This document shows positions 34,662 through 44,054 of a DNA stretch of 64,000 nt, piece by piece (position 1 is the first letter of the stretch; each line of letters starts with the position of its first letter). Location: positions 248,001 through 312,000 of the forward strand of contig NC_018664.1 of assembly GCF_000299355.1 (NCBI RefSeq). The letters run 5' to 3'. The notes under the pieces are model-generated. The model saw only the letters and a program-made list of their open reading frames with translations, searched no databases and was not told the DNA's origin. Made by a program: the position numbers and the translations under genes. The stretch is from Gottschalkia acidurici 9a (lineage in GTDB: Bacteria > Bacillota > Clostridia > Tissierellales > Gottschalkiaceae).

Positions 34662-35693
34662 TTGAAAATTAATGAAAAACAAATAATAACTTTAGCTATA
34701 GAAACTTCTTGTGATGAGACATCAGTAGCTGTAGTTAAAAATGGTAGAGAAGTTTTGTCTAATGTGATTTCATCTCAGATAGATATACACAAGAAATTTG
34801 GGGGAGTAGTCCCAGAAGTTGCTTCAAGAAAACATATTGAGAGTATAAATAGAATAATACAAAGTGCATTAGATGAAGCTAAAGTTACTTTAGACGATAT
34901 AGATAATATAGGAGCAACTTATGGACCAGGACTGGTTGGGGCACTATTGGTTGGATTATCTAGTGCTAAAGCATTAGCATTTGGAAAAGGAATTCCCTTA
35001 GTACCTGTAAATCATATAGAAGGACATATATTTGCTAACTTTATAGAGCACAAGGAACTAGAGCCTCCGTTTACATGTTTAATAGTATCTGGTGGACATA
35101 CTCATCTGGTATACGTAAAAGACTATGGGCAATATCAATTACTTGGAAGAACTCGTGATGATGCTGCTGGTGAAGCTTTTGATAAAGTAGCAAGAACAAT
35201 GGGATTAGGATATCCAGGAGGACCTATTATAGATAAATTAGCTAAAGAAGGAGATAAGGATGCTATAAAATTCCCGAGAGTTTTTTTAGATGATGATACT
35301 TATGATTTTAGTTTTAGTGGTTTAAAGTCAGCAGTACTAAACTACATAAATAGTGCGAAACAAAAGGGTTTGAATATAAAAGTAGAAGATATAGCAGCAA
35401 GTTTTCAGCAAGCAGTTGTTGATGTATTAGTAGAAAAAACTATAAAAGCTGGAAAAGAAAATGGAACTAAGACTATAGCAATAGCAGGTGGAGTTGCTTC
35501 TAATGAGGGACTGAGAAGTGCACTAGAAGAAAGATGTAAGTCTGAAAACTTAACATTAAAATATCCATCTAGAATATTATGTACAGATAATGCCGCTATG
35601 ATAGGATGTGTAGCATACTATAATTATATTAGAGGAAAAGTTGCAGATTTAGACTTAAATGCAGTACCAAACGACAATATTTTTGAAAAATAA
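34662..35693 (+). CDS. tsaD: tRNA N6-adenosine threonylcarbamoyltransferase TsaD
   Basis: 343 residues. TsaD transfers threonylcarbamoyl to A37 of ANN-decoding tRNAs. Motifs: [15 protein letters not shown], the metal-binding [12 protein letters not shown] (HxxxH), [33 protein letters not shown], and the C-terminal [14 protein letters not shown] and [11 protein letters not shown]. Full length and intact. TTG 34662 follows TGGAGGGATAGGA. tsaE and tsaB are 7 kb upstream in a separate unit. The stretch after its stop holds the second DnaA-box cluster. Confidence 0.97.
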   Translation: MKINEKQIITLAIETSCDETSVAVVKNGREVLSNVISSQIDIHKKFGGVVPEVASRKHIESINRIIQSALDEAKVTLDDIDNIGATYGPGLVGALLVGLSSAKALAFGKGIPLVPVNHIEGHIFANFIEHKELEPPFTCLIVSGGHTHLVYVKDYGQYQLLGRTRDDAAGEAFDKVARTMGLGYPGGPIIDKLAKEGDKDAIKFPRVFLDDDTYDFSFSGLKSAVLNYINSAKQKGLNIKVEDIAASFQQAVVDVLVEKTIKAGKENGTKTIAIAGGVASNEGLRSALEERCKSENLTLKYPSRILCTDNAAMIGCVAYYNYIRGKVADLDLNAVPNDNIFEK

Positions 35694-35716
35694 CTTATAA
35701 TTTTACAGATTTCATC

Positions 35717-35856
35717 TTGTCCACAAATAAACAGACTGCTTATCAACAGATATGTTGATAATGTGGAAATGTACTAATAAACTACATTATAAAAGGGAAA
35801 TATATGTTGATAAAGTTGTGGATAATGTTGATATCATTGTTGATAACTGTGGATAA
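35717..35856. other. Dense DnaA-box cluster between tsaD and the lipoprotein gene
   Basis: In 140 bases: TTGTCCACA at 35717, TTATCAACA at 35740, TGTTGATAA at 35753, TGTGGAAAT at 35763, TGTTGATAA at 35805, TGTGGATAA at 35817, TGTTGATAT at 35826, TGTTGATAA at 35838 and TGTGGATAA at 35848. The last forms are reverse-strand TTATCCACA or TTATCAACA. Most are one base or less from the DnaA consensus. No dnaA is nearby. The location in the tsaD(gcp)-ydiF interval matches one of the DnaA-bound regions that I recall from B. subtilis. Confidence 0.75.
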
Positions 35857-35969
35857 TAGTATTTTAACCATTTTGTAACTTATTTTATGCTTAAATATTA
35901 TTATAATTATGATAGTATATTATTTTACTAATTAAGTTTTCCTTGTCTATTAAGAAAGGGGATAAATTT

Positions 35970-36638
35970 ATGATAAAAAAATTACTGACCATAATTTTAA
36001 CTTTAATTTCTACGACAACAATAATGGTAGGATGTAGTAAGAATGCATCTAATACTGAGATATATAATATGGCTAAAGATAATGATATTGATTTAAAAGA
36101 CATAGAACACTTTATAGACGGAAAACTATCACAAGACATAAGTATAGAGGAAAATGTTAAAACTATAGATTTAGATGGGGACGGACAAGATGAATGTATA
36201 ATAAATTACAAAGTTAAGACTAAGAAAGAACCACTCAGAATTTTAGTTCTCTCTAAAGAAAAAGATAACTGGATTGTAAAAAATGAAATAAAGAATGTAG
36301 GGCAAAGCTTTGATAAGATATTGTACAAGGATATTACTGGTGATGGAAACTTAGAAATAGTTGCAGGATTTAAAGTAGGAGAAAATACTAGTAAGGGATT
36401 AAGTATATATAGATACAAAGACGGAAAGACAGAGGAGATATTTGAAGACTATTATTCTAAGTATGTTGTAGAAGATGTAGATAGCGATGGGAAACAAGAA
36501 GTTATTCTTATAAAAGATGATGAGAGAGAAGGTAAATCTATAGCACAACTTTACAAATGGAAAAATAATAATCTTAGTAAAATAAAAGAAGTAACAATAA
36601 AGCCTAATGAAAATGTTAGGGAAAAGCTAAAAGAGTAA
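35970..36638 (+). CDS. Lipoprotein with calcium-loop-like repeats
   Basis: 222 residues. Signal peptide with lipobox TIMVGC (Cys at about residue 22), so it is predicted to be anchored on the outer face of the membrane. The mature part carries three D-x-D/T-x-D-G motifs spaced about 55 residues apart: DLDGDGQDECI, DITGDGNLEIV and DVDSDGKQEVI, each followed by a hydrophobic strand. This is like VCBS/FG-GAP beta-propeller blades with calcium-type loops. ATG 35970 follows AAGAAAGGGGAT; an in-frame TTG at 35943 precedes that site. No neighbour suggests a role. Family not firmly recognised. Confidence 0.75.
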   Translation: MIKKLLTIILTLISTTTIMVGCSKNASNTEIYNMAKDNDIDLKDIEHFIDGKLSQDISIEENVKTIDLDGDGQDECIINYKVKTKKEPLRILVLSKEKDNWIVKNEIKNVGQSFDKILYKDITGDGNLEIVAGFKVGENTSKGLSIYRYKDGKTEEIFEDYYSKYVVEDVDSDGKQEVILIKDDEREGKSIAQLYKWKNNNLSKIKEVTIKPNENVREKLKE

Positions 36639-36762
36639 ATCAAATACTTATTAGATAGAAAGATAAGTATCTTTTACGAGCAAAGCAAGCTCTAAAATAT
36701 TTAGAATATTATTTACACATAAAGATTATTTTTCAGCTCACTTTGCTCAAAGATAAATTTAG

Positions 36763-38688
36763 TTATACATTTTCACCTTCAGTAAGTTCCATCCACTGAA
36801 GATAAAGTTCTTCAAGTTTAGTTTTTAGATTGAGTGTTTTTTCATGTATTTCCTGACTTTTTTCATGATCCGAATAAACTTCGGGACTACACATAAGTTC
36901 CTCAAGACTAGAAATTTCTTCTTCAAGATTAGCAATGTTTTCTTCAAGTTTTTTAATGTTTTTTCTTACTTGTCTTTCTGCCCTATCCCTATCTTTTTCT
37001 TTTCTACGGTCTGCTTTGATTTGAGTTTTGGTTACAGAAGATGTATCATCTTCATCATCTAGTAAAGGTGCGTTTTTCTTTTCTAAATAATAGCTATAGT
37101 TTCCAAGATATTCTGTTACACCATCTTGAGATAAGTCTAGAATTTTATCTGTAACTTTATTCAAAAAATATCTATCATGAGATATTACTAGTAAAGTGCC
37201 GTCATAATTTAGTAGAGCGTCTTCTAAAACTTCCTTAGAATCAATATCTAAGTGGTTTGTAGGCTCATCCATAAGTAAAAAGTTTGCTTTAGAGAGCATA
37301 AGTTTTAAAAGTGCAACTCTAGATTTCTCTCCACCACTTAGGTCGGAAATATCTTTAAATATATCATCACCAATAAATAGAAATTGAGCTAAGAGAGTTC
37401 TTATCTGATAATGATCTAAATAAGGGTGATCATCCCATATTTCATCTACTATAGTTTTATCACTATTCAGATTAGACTGTTCCTGATCATAATATCCTAT
37501 ATTTACTTGGTGACCTAAAGTTGATTTTCCACCAGAAGGTTCTATGCTATTCATTATTATTTTAAAAAGAGTAGTTTTACCTATTCCATTTGGACCTATT
37601 AGACCAACTCTTTCTCCTTTATATATATTAAAACTTATATTTTTAAAAAGTTCACTATCTTCAAACTGTTTGCCGATATCTACAACAGACAACACATCTC
37701 TACCACTTTGAATTTGTGGTTCAAATCTTAGTTTAGATTTTTTAGATGAAATAGCACTACTTTCTATTTTATTCATTTTATCAAGCATTTTTTGTCTACT
37801 TTTAGCTTGTCTAGCAAACTTCTCTCCACCATTGGATATAAATCTTCTTATAATATCCTCTTGTCTTGAGATTTCTTTCTGTTGCTCTTCATACTTTTTC
37901 TCAAGTAACTCTAACTCATCTTTTCTCTTTTTCATAAACTTAGTGTAGTTTCCTGTATATATATTAAGTTTAGAGTTTTCTAAATAAAATATTTTAGATA
38001 CAGTGTTATCTAAGAAATATCTATCATGAGAAATTATAATTGCTGCGCCTTTATACTCCCTAATATATTTTTCAAGCCAATCTATAGCTTCTATATCTAA
38101 ATGATTGGTAGGCTCGTCTAATAAAAGTATATCAGGTTTTTCTAGTAAGATTTTTGCTAAAGCTACTCTTGCTTTTTGTCCACCACTAAGTTTCTCCAGA
38201 GGGGTATCAAACTGTTCCTCAGAAAAGCCTAGTCCTTTTAATACGCCTTTTATTTCACTTTTAAATCCATATCCATTTGAGTCTTGAAATTCCTCCGAAA
38301 CTTTTGAATATTCATCCATTAGAGTCTGTAATCGTTTAGAATCTTGATTCTGTCCTTCTATACTTATTTCCTGCTCTAAAGATCTGAGTTTATTTTCCAT
38401 ATCAAATAATGGTTTAAATACTTCCAGTACTTCTTCAAATATAGTGTTTTCAGTTTCTATTCCAGTTTGTTGCTCTAAATATCCTAACTTGCAATCTTTA
38501 GAAATATATATGTTTCCACTATCTTGAGAAAGTTCACCAATTAATATATTAAAAAGTGTAGATTTGCCGGCTCCATTAAGCCCAACTAGTCCAACTTTTT
38601 CATCATGATTTATAGAAAAATTAATATCATCAAGAATTTTATCGACTATATAACTTTTGGATATATTACTACATGATAAAACTATCAT
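36763..38688 (-). CDS. ABC-F family ATPase (YdiF-like)
   Basis: 641 residues on the minus strand, the only convincing minus-strand gene here. Two ABC domains without membrane parts: Walker A GLNGAGKSTLF and GPNGIGKTTLF, signatures LSGGQKARVALAK and LSGGEKSRVALLK, Walker B LLLDEPTNHLD and LLMDEPTNHLD. Between them lies a charged linker (about 245-320, KKRKDELELLEKKYEEQQKE) that in ABC-F proteins reaches the ribosomal P-site tRNA; the C-terminus is a coiled coil (about 555-635). ABC-F proteins act in translation and some give resistance to ribosome-targeting antibiotics; this layout fits the housekeeping YdiF type more than known resistance types. It lies between tsaD and rex as in B. subtilis. 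Confidence 0.93.
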   Translation of the reverse strand: MIVLSCSNISKSYIVDKILDDINFSINHDEKVGLVGLNGAGKSTLFNILIGELSQDSGNIYISKDCKLGYLEQQTGIETENTIFEEVLEVFKPLFDMENKLRSLEQEISIEGQNQDSKRLQTLMDEYSKVSEEFQDSNGYGFKSEIKGVLKGLGFSEEQFDTPLEKLSGGQKARVALAKILLEKPDILLLDEPTNHLDIEAIDWLEKYIREYKGAAIIISHDRYFLDNTVSKIFYLENSKLNIYTGNYTKFMKKRKDELELLEKKYEEQQKEISRQEDIIRRFISNGGEKFARQAKSRQKMLDKMNKIESSAISSKKSKLRFEPQIQSGRDVLSVVDIGKQFEDSELFKNISFNIYKGERVGLIGPNGIGKTTLFKIIMNSIEPSGGKSTLGHQVNIGYYDQEQSNLNSDKTIVDEIWDDHPYLDHYQIRTLLAQFLFIGDDIFKDISDLSGGEKSRVALLKLMLSKANFLLMDEPTNHLDIDSKEVLEDALLNYDGTLLVISHDRYFLNKVTDKILDLSQDGVTEYLGNYSYYLEKKNAPLLDDEDDTSSVTKTQIKADRRKEKDRDRAERQVRKNIKKLEENIANLEEEISSLEELMCSPEVYSDHEKSQEIHEKTLNLKTKLEELYLQWMELTEGENV

Positions 38689-38854
38689 AAAGAATCCTCC
38701 TTTACCTACATACTAAATAAATGAATTTTTAATATTCATTTATGTATATAATTTTATCAAAAAATCATACTAAAAGAAATAAGGTGAAAATATAAAAGGT
38801 CTATACAGTATTTTGTATACTAATGGAACCTTGAAAAACTCTTGTTTACTTGAA

Positions 38855-38883
38855 TTGACAGGTATTTAAGTTAATGATAAAAT
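38855..38883 (+). promoter_or_regulatory. Vegetative promoter of rex
   Basis: Consensus TTGACA at 38855-38860, 17 bases, TAAAAT at 38878-38883, 72 bases before the rex start. Confidence 0.75.
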
Positions 38884-38954
38884 AACATACAACAAGTACA
38901 TAAGATTAACCGTATAGAATTAGTGGGAATAAATTAAGTGGGTGAATAAAAAAT

Positions 38955-39590
38955 ATGAATAAATATGAAAATGTATCTATGGCAGTTATAAGAAGATTAC
39001 CAAAGTATTATAGATATATAAACGAATTGATAGAAAAAGACGTGTCAAGAATATCTTCATATGAATTAAGTAAACTTACAGGGTTCACAGCCTCTCAAAT
39101 TAGACAAGACTTAAACAACTTTGGAGGTTTTGGACAACAAGGGTACGGCTATAGTGTAGAAGTACTTAAAGATGAGCTAGCTAAAATACTAGGACTAGAT
39201 AAAGGTTATAGTGCTATAATAGTTGGTGCGGGAAACTTAGGGCAAGCAATTGCAAACTATAGGAGCTTTGAGGATAGAGGGTTTAGAACCTTAGCACTTT
39301 TTGAAAAGAATCCTAAACTTATAGGATTAAAAATTAGGGACATAGAAATTAAGGACTTGGACGATATAGAAAAGTTCACTAGAGAAAATGAAATAGATAT
39401 AGCTATAATAACTACTCCTAAAGAACAGGCACAAGATGTGGCAGATAAGGTAGTGAGTTGTGGTATAAGAGCTATATGGAACTTTGCACCTATAGATTTA
39501 AAAGTTGATAAAGATATAATAGTAGAAAACGTAGACTTAAATGAGAGTTTATATACTTTATCATTTCTACTAAAACAAAATATAAAATAA
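38955..39590 (+). CDS. rex: Redox-sensing transcriptional repressor Rex
   Basis: 211 residues. The N-terminal winged helix (AVIRRLPKYYRYINELIEKDVSRISSYELSKLTGFTASQIRQDLNNFG) binds operators, and the Rossmann domain (IIVGAGNLGQAIANY, near residue 93) senses NADH/NAD+. Rex represses fermentation and butyrate-type genes when NADH is low. The domain-swapped C-terminal helix is present (NESLYTLSFLLKQ). ATG 38955 follows AAGTGGGTGAAT. I did not find a Rex operator (TTGTTAANNNNTTAACAA) in this window. Confidence 0.95.
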   Translation: MNKYENVSMAVIRRLPKYYRYINELIEKDVSRISSYELSKLTGFTASQIRQDLNNFGGFGQQGYGYSVEVLKDELAKILGLDKGYSAIIVGAGNLGQAIANYRSFEDRGFRTLALFEKNPKLIGLKIRDIEIKDLDDIEKFTRENEIDIAIITTPKEQAQDVADKVVSCGIRAIWNFAPIDLKVDKDIIVENVDLNESLYTLSFLLKQNIK

Positions 39591-39610
39591 AGAGCTTAAA
39601 TATTACATAT

Positions 39611-39665
39611 AAAGATCTTGAAGATTCATAATATATAGATTATGACTATTCAAGGTCTTTATATT
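39611..39665 (+). terminator. Terminator after rex
   Basis: AAAGATCTTGAA (39611-39622) pairs with TTCAAGGTCTTT (39649-39660), one G-T pair; an inner TCATAAT/ATTATGA stem extends it. Confidence 0.75.
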
Positions 39666-39694
39666 TATGTTTAATTATTCAACATTTAAATAAT

Positions 39695-39706
39695 AAAAAC
39701 GTTTTC
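39695..39706 (+). promoter_or_regulatory. CcpA cre-like site before the first chemoreceptor gene
   Basis: AAAAACGTTTTC is close to GAAAANGTTTTC, the core of the clostridial CcpA motif as I recall it. It lies 63 bases before the start. Its partner in the next chemoreceptor promoter is at 41905. Confidence 0.4.
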
Positions 39707-39768
39707 TATCCATATATAAGGGTATATTATCTAGAACTAAAATATTATGGATGTAGGAGGCTGTTAAG

Positions 39769-41769
39769 TTGAGAAAAATTAAATTAAATATTAGAAATAA
39801 AATTATAGGAATTATGGTATTAGTAATAATTATACCTATAACTTCCTTGGGACTAAGTTCTTACAATACGTCTTCTAAAGTAATGACTAAACAATATAGA
39901 GAACTAGGAGAGGTTATAGGAAATGAAGTTCGTTACATATTAGAAGAGCGAATAGACAATATTGAACGAGCAGCAAACTATATAAGTTCATCACCAAGTA
40001 TAGTTAACTTGCTAGATAACCCAGAAGAAATAGATATGATGAGAGATGTACTTAGAAGGTCACTAGAAAACTATAACCTTGAAAACATATACTTTGGAAC
40101 TAAAGAAGGTAACATGTATACAGAATCCATAAAAGAATCAACAAATAACAATTTAAATCCTTTAGAGAGAGACTGGTATAAAAGTGCAGTTGAGAAAAAT
40201 GATATAGTATGGAGTGATGTATATCTAGACGAAATAGCGGGAATACAGGCTGTTACATTAAGTAAACCTGTATATAAAGGAGACGAGTTCTTAGGTGTAA
40301 TAGGAATGGATATATCCTTAGAAAGTTTTATAGAAATTATGAGTAAGATAAAGATTTCAGAAAAAGGCTATCCTATGCTTATAGATAAAAATGGAGTTGT
40401 AATTGGTCACAAAGACAAATCTAGACTAGGAAAAGAGTTTCAGCCCAAAGAAGAAGCAATAAATCTGAAATCAGGAACAAAGTTATTAGAATATACTTTT
40501 GTAGATAAACAGAATGGAGTAGAGGAAAAAGAACTTATAGTCTTGACGAATATAGAAAAGACGGGTTGGAAAACGGCATCTATACTTTCACTAGACTCAA
40601 TAGTAGAAAGTAAAAACAGTATAATTAAAAATATCATAGTTGTAGGATTAATAGCATGTATTGCAGGAGTTATAGTATCGGTTATCTTTGGAAGAGGTAT
40701 ATCTATATCTATAAATAAGGTGTTAGAAGTTTTAAGAAAAATGGAAAAAGGAGACTTAACATCAAGAATTGATATAAAAAGTGAGGATGAATTTGGAGAA
40801 GTCAGAGATAGTTTTAATACAATGATAGTCACGCTTGGATCACTTATAAAGAACATCAAAGAAGTCTCAATAAATCTAGGAGAGCATTCAGGAAACTTAG
40901 CAGCCATATCTGAAGAAGTTAGCGCAGCTTCGCTTGAAGTATCATCAACGGCTGAGGAAATAGCAAGAGGAGCATCAGAACAAGCATCAGATACAGAAAA
41001 AGGTGTAGGTATAATAAATAAACTATCAGAAGAACTTTTAGAATTAGACAATTCTTCAAGAGAAATGTTAGGGCTAGTAGATAATATTAGAAAAACTAGC
41101 CAAGATAGTTTCCAAGTAGTAGAAGAACTTAAAGAAAAGACAGAAATGAATAATATGAGTACTGATAGAGTTCAGCAAGAAATTATAACTTTAGATGAAA
41201 AAATTAGTCAAGTGTCCAACATACTATCTACAATAGATGCTATCGCTGAGCAGACAAATTTACTAGCATTAAATGCATCAATAGAAGCAGCAAGAGCAGG
41301 AGAATATGGAAAAGGATTCGCAGTTGTAGCAGAAGAAATAAGAAAGCTTGCTCAGGAATCTAAAGAATCATCTAATAATATAAAAGACATAATAAGTAAC
41401 GTACAGGCTGAAAGTAAAGTGACAGTGGATGTAGTTAAAGACGTAAAAGAGAGAAGTGAAGATCAAGCCGAAGCAGTTTATAAAGTTAATGAGTCGTTTG
41501 ACACTATAAGTAAGCTTATAGAAGATATTGTATCAAAGATAAATAATATTGGAGAACAATCAGATAAAATGAATAGAGATAGAAATAATATAGTAGATTC
41601 AATGCAAAATATTTCTGCAGTTTCGGAAGAAACAGCAGCTGCATCTGAGGAAGTAACAGCCTCAATTCAACAGCAGACAGCTGCTACGGAAGATGTAGCA
41701 AATTCAGCTAATAAACTAAATGAGCTTGCAAATACTCTTGGTGAAGAAATAAATATATTCAAGATATAA
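39769..41769 (+). CDS. Methyl-accepting chemotaxis protein, first of three
   Basis: 666 residues: TM1 (about 12-32), extracellular double-Cache (dCache) ligand domain (about 35-275) with [26 protein letters not shown] and [18 protein letters not shown]2 (about 287-307), HAMP (about 308-360, [24 protein letters not shown]), and the cytoplasmic signalling hairpin with the near-invariant tip [19 protein letters not shown] near residues 499-517. dCache domains often bind amino acids or organic acids; the ligand is not predictable here. TTG 39769 follows TAGGAGG. It has its own terminator at 41776, so it is transcribed apart from the next two. No CheW, CheA or methyltransferase gene is in the window. 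Confidence 0.95.
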   Translation: MRKIKLNIRNKIIGIMVLVIIIPITSLGLSSYNTSSKVMTKQYRELGEVIGNEVRYILEERIDNIERAANYISSSPSIVNLLDNPEEIDMMRDVLRRSLENYNLENIYFGTKEGNMYTESIKESTNNNLNPLERDWYKSAVEKNDIVWSDVYLDEIAGIQAVTLSKPVYKGDEFLGVIGMDISLESFIEIMSKIKISEKGYPMLIDKNGVVIGHKDKSRLGKEFQPKEEAINLKSGTKLLEYTFVDKQNGVEEKELIVLTNIEKTGWKTASILSLDSIVESKNSIIKNIIVVGLIACIAGVIVSVIFGRGISISINKVLEVLRKMEKGDLTSRIDIKSEDEFGEVRDSFNTMIVTLGSLIKNIKEVSINLGEHSGNLAAISEEVSAASLEVSSTAEEIARGASEQASDTEKGVGIINKLSEELLELDNSSREMLGLVDNIRKTSQDSFQVVEELKEKTEMNNMSTDRVQQEIITLDEKISQVSNILSTIDAIAEQTNLLALNASIEAARAGEYGKGFAVVAEEIRKLAQESKESSNNIKDIISNVQAESKVTVDVVKDVKERSEDQAEAVYKVNESFDTISKLIEDIVSKINNIGEQSDKMNRDRNNIVDSMQNISAVSEETAAASEEVTASIQQQTAATEDVANSANKLNELANTLGEEINIFKI

Positions 41770-41775
41770 ACTTAT

Positions 41776-41815
41776 AAAAGCTAATGGGTGAATCATCACC
41801 TATTAGCTTTTTTTT
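41776..41815 (+). terminator. Terminator after the first chemoreceptor gene
   Basis: AAAAGCTAATGGGTGA (41776-41791) pairs with TCACCTATTAGCTTTT (41796-41811) with one G-T pair, then more T. Confidence 0.9.
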
Positions 41816-41898
41816 GCATATAGTATTAAAAATAATAATATTACTATTGTTCATACGACATGTAAAAGTCTGTGCATGTAGTTTTTCGCTGAGTTTTG

Positions 41899-41928
41899 TT
41901 GACAGAAAACGTTTCTTTTCTATATAAT
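41899..41928 (+). promoter_or_regulatory. Promoter of the second chemoreceptor gene with embedded cre-like site
   Basis: TTGACA at 41899-41904, 18 bases, TATAAT at 41923-41928. The spacer contains GAAAACGTTTCT (41905-41916), close to a clostridial CcpA site, so bound CcpA would block RNA polymerase. Confidence 0.6.
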
Positions 41929-41993
41929 TACTTACAGATGAAGAATATACTAACTATAGCAATATATAAATTTAAGGGAAGGGAAGTGAGGGG

Positions 41994-43994
41994 TTGAAAT
42001 TTTTCAATTTAAGAATAAAGCAAAAAATAGTAGCTATGATGATATTTATAGTAGTTGTTCCAATACTTATACTTGGAAGTATATCCTATCTATTCTCCTC
42101 AAAATCTATGGAATATCAATATAAAGAGTTAGGTAAGACTATTGGAGAGGAGACAAAGCGTACTATAGAAAATCAAATAAACGAGATAGAGAAAGAAGTG
42201 GAATTTCTAGCTAGCTCAAATAATGTACATATGATTATAGAAAATCCAGAAGTAAGTAGCATTTTATTAGATGAACTTAGAAGATTTAAAGATACTTATG
42301 AAATTGAAAATGCATATTTAGCCACTGTTAATGGAGATCTTTATGTGTATCCTAATGTGAACTTACCGTCAGACTATAATCCATTAGACAGAGATTGGTA
42401 TAAAGATGCTATTAAAAAAGATAGCATATCATGGAGTAATGTATATATGGATGAAGCAAGTAAAGAAAATCTTGTGACTGTAAGCAAACCTGTATATAAA
42501 GATAGCCAACTAGTTGGGGTTATAGGAATAGACATTCCATTTTCAATATTTAGTAACAGTATAAAAGAAACATATGAGGGAACAGCGGATTATCCAATAT
42601 TAGTTGATAGAAATGGAAAAGTAATTACTTATAAAGACAATTCATTTATAGGAAAAGACTTTGAAGGAAAAGAAATGTTTATGAATATGACTGAAGAAAA
42701 TAAAATAATAGAAAAGGAATATGAGAATAATGGAATAGTTGAAAGACAATTAGTAATAGTAAATAATATGAAAAATGTAGGATGGAAAGTTATAAATATA
42801 ATACCTATAGATAATATCAAGTCAAACTCAAGTCGTATTATGATTAATACCATTATCACAGGGGTTATAACTACGATAGCGGGATTAATTATTGCCATAA
42901 TATTTGCTAGAACTATATTAAAACCTATAGGCAGAACATTAAAAAGTGTAAGAAAGATGGAAGAGGGGGACTTTACAGCAAGACTTGATATAAAAAATGA
43001 AGATGAATTTGGTGAAGTTAGAAATGGCTTTAATAGTATGATGGATAAATTAAGCACAATGATATTAAATATTCAAGATATTGCAAGACAAGTAAGTGGA
43101 GAATCAGAAACATTGGCAGCAATGTCTGAGGAAACAAGTGCATCCTCTGAGGAAGTATCGACAACAGTAAAAGAAATAGCGAAAGGCTCTTTAGAACAAG
43201 CAAAAGATATAGAATTAGGTGTAAACCTTATAGAAGGACTATCCGATAAATTAATAGAGCTCGATAATAATTCAGAAGTAATGCTAAGATCTGTTGAAGA
43301 AGTAAAACAAACAAGTGAAGATAGTATTGGTATCGTAGGAAATCTTTTAGAAAAGGCTGAAACTAATAATACGAATACATGCAAAGTAGAAGAAGAAATA
43401 ATAAATTTAGATAATAAAATTGGTGAGATAGGTAATATACTATTTACAATAGATCAAATAGCAGAGCAGACAAACTTACTAGCACTAAATGCATCAATAG
43501 AAGCAGCAAGAGCTGGAGAACATGGAAAAGGATTCGCTGTAGTGGCAGAAGAGATAAGAAAACTTGCAGGTGAATCTAAATTATCATCTGACAATATAAA
43601 GGATATAATAACTAATGTTCAGTTAGAGAGTAAAAAAACTGTGGAAGTAATGAAAAATGTAAAAGAGATGAACCAAGAGCAAACAGATATAGTGTTTAAA
43701 GTAAATGAGTCATTTAGAAACATAAACAACCTTATAGAAGACATAACAGTCAAAATAGAAAGCATAGGTAAATATATACATGATATAAATGAAGATAAAA
43801 ATAAAGTAGTAAATTCAATTGAAGATATATCTGCGATATCAGAGCAAACTGCAGCATCATCAGAATCTGTAGTAACATCAGTAGTAGATCAAACAACAGC
43901 AACTGAAGAAGTATCACGATATGCAGAAAAGCTTAATGAATTAGCTAATGCTTTAAATGAAAAACTAGGTGAATTTAAAGTGAACTTAAAGTAA
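41994..43994 (+). CDS. Methyl-accepting chemotaxis protein, second of three
   Basis: 666 residues with the same plan as the preceding gene: TM1 (about 12-32), dCache ectodomain with [28 protein letters not shown] and [18 protein letters not shown]2 (about 284-306), HAMP ([24 protein letters not shown]) and signalling tip [23 protein letters not shown]. The ectodomain differs from both neighbours, while the signalling half is close to the third copy even at the DNA level. TTG 41994 follows GGGAAGTGAGGGG. No terminator separates it from the third gene (60 bases), so they are probably co-transcribed from the promoter at 41899. Confidence 0.95.
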   Translation: MKFFNLRIKQKIVAMMIFIVVVPILILGSISYLFSSKSMEYQYKELGKTIGEETKRTIENQINEIEKEVEFLASSNNVHMIIENPEVSSILLDELRRFKDTYEIENAYLATVNGDLYVYPNVNLPSDYNPLDRDWYKDAIKKDSISWSNVYMDEASKENLVTVSKPVYKDSQLVGVIGIDIPFSIFSNSIKETYEGTADYPILVDRNGKVITYKDNSFIGKDFEGKEMFMNMTEENKIIEKEYENNGIVERQLVIVNNMKNVGWKVINIIPIDNIKSNSSRIMINTIITGVITTIAGLIIAIIFARTILKPIGRTLKSVRKMEEGDFTARLDIKNEDEFGEVRNGFNSMMDKLSTMILNIQDIARQVSGESETLAAMSEETSASSEEVSTTVKEIAKGSLEQAKDIELGVNLIEGLSDKLIELDNNSEVMLRSVEEVKQTSEDSIGIVGNLLEKAETNNTNTCKVEEEIINLDNKIGEIGNILFTIDQIAEQTNLLALNASIEAARAGEHGKGFAVVAEEIRKLAGESKLSSDNIKDIITNVQLESKKTVEVMKNVKEMNQEQTDIVFKVNESFRNINNLIEDITVKIESIGKYIHDINEDKNKVVNSIEDISAISEQTAASSESVVTSVVDQTTATEEVSRYAEKLNELANALNEKLGEFKVNLK

Positions 43995-44054
43995 ATTAAA
44001 ATTAGATATAAATTAGTTGAATTTTGTCTAGACAGAAGAGGGGAGAAAAGGCGG

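Noticed and set aside
35717-35856. Chromosomal replication origin
   Set aside because: DnaA boxes are dense, but dnaA, dnaN, gyrB and rpmH are absent and no clear unwinding element is visible; a DnaA-titrating cluster is the simpler reading.
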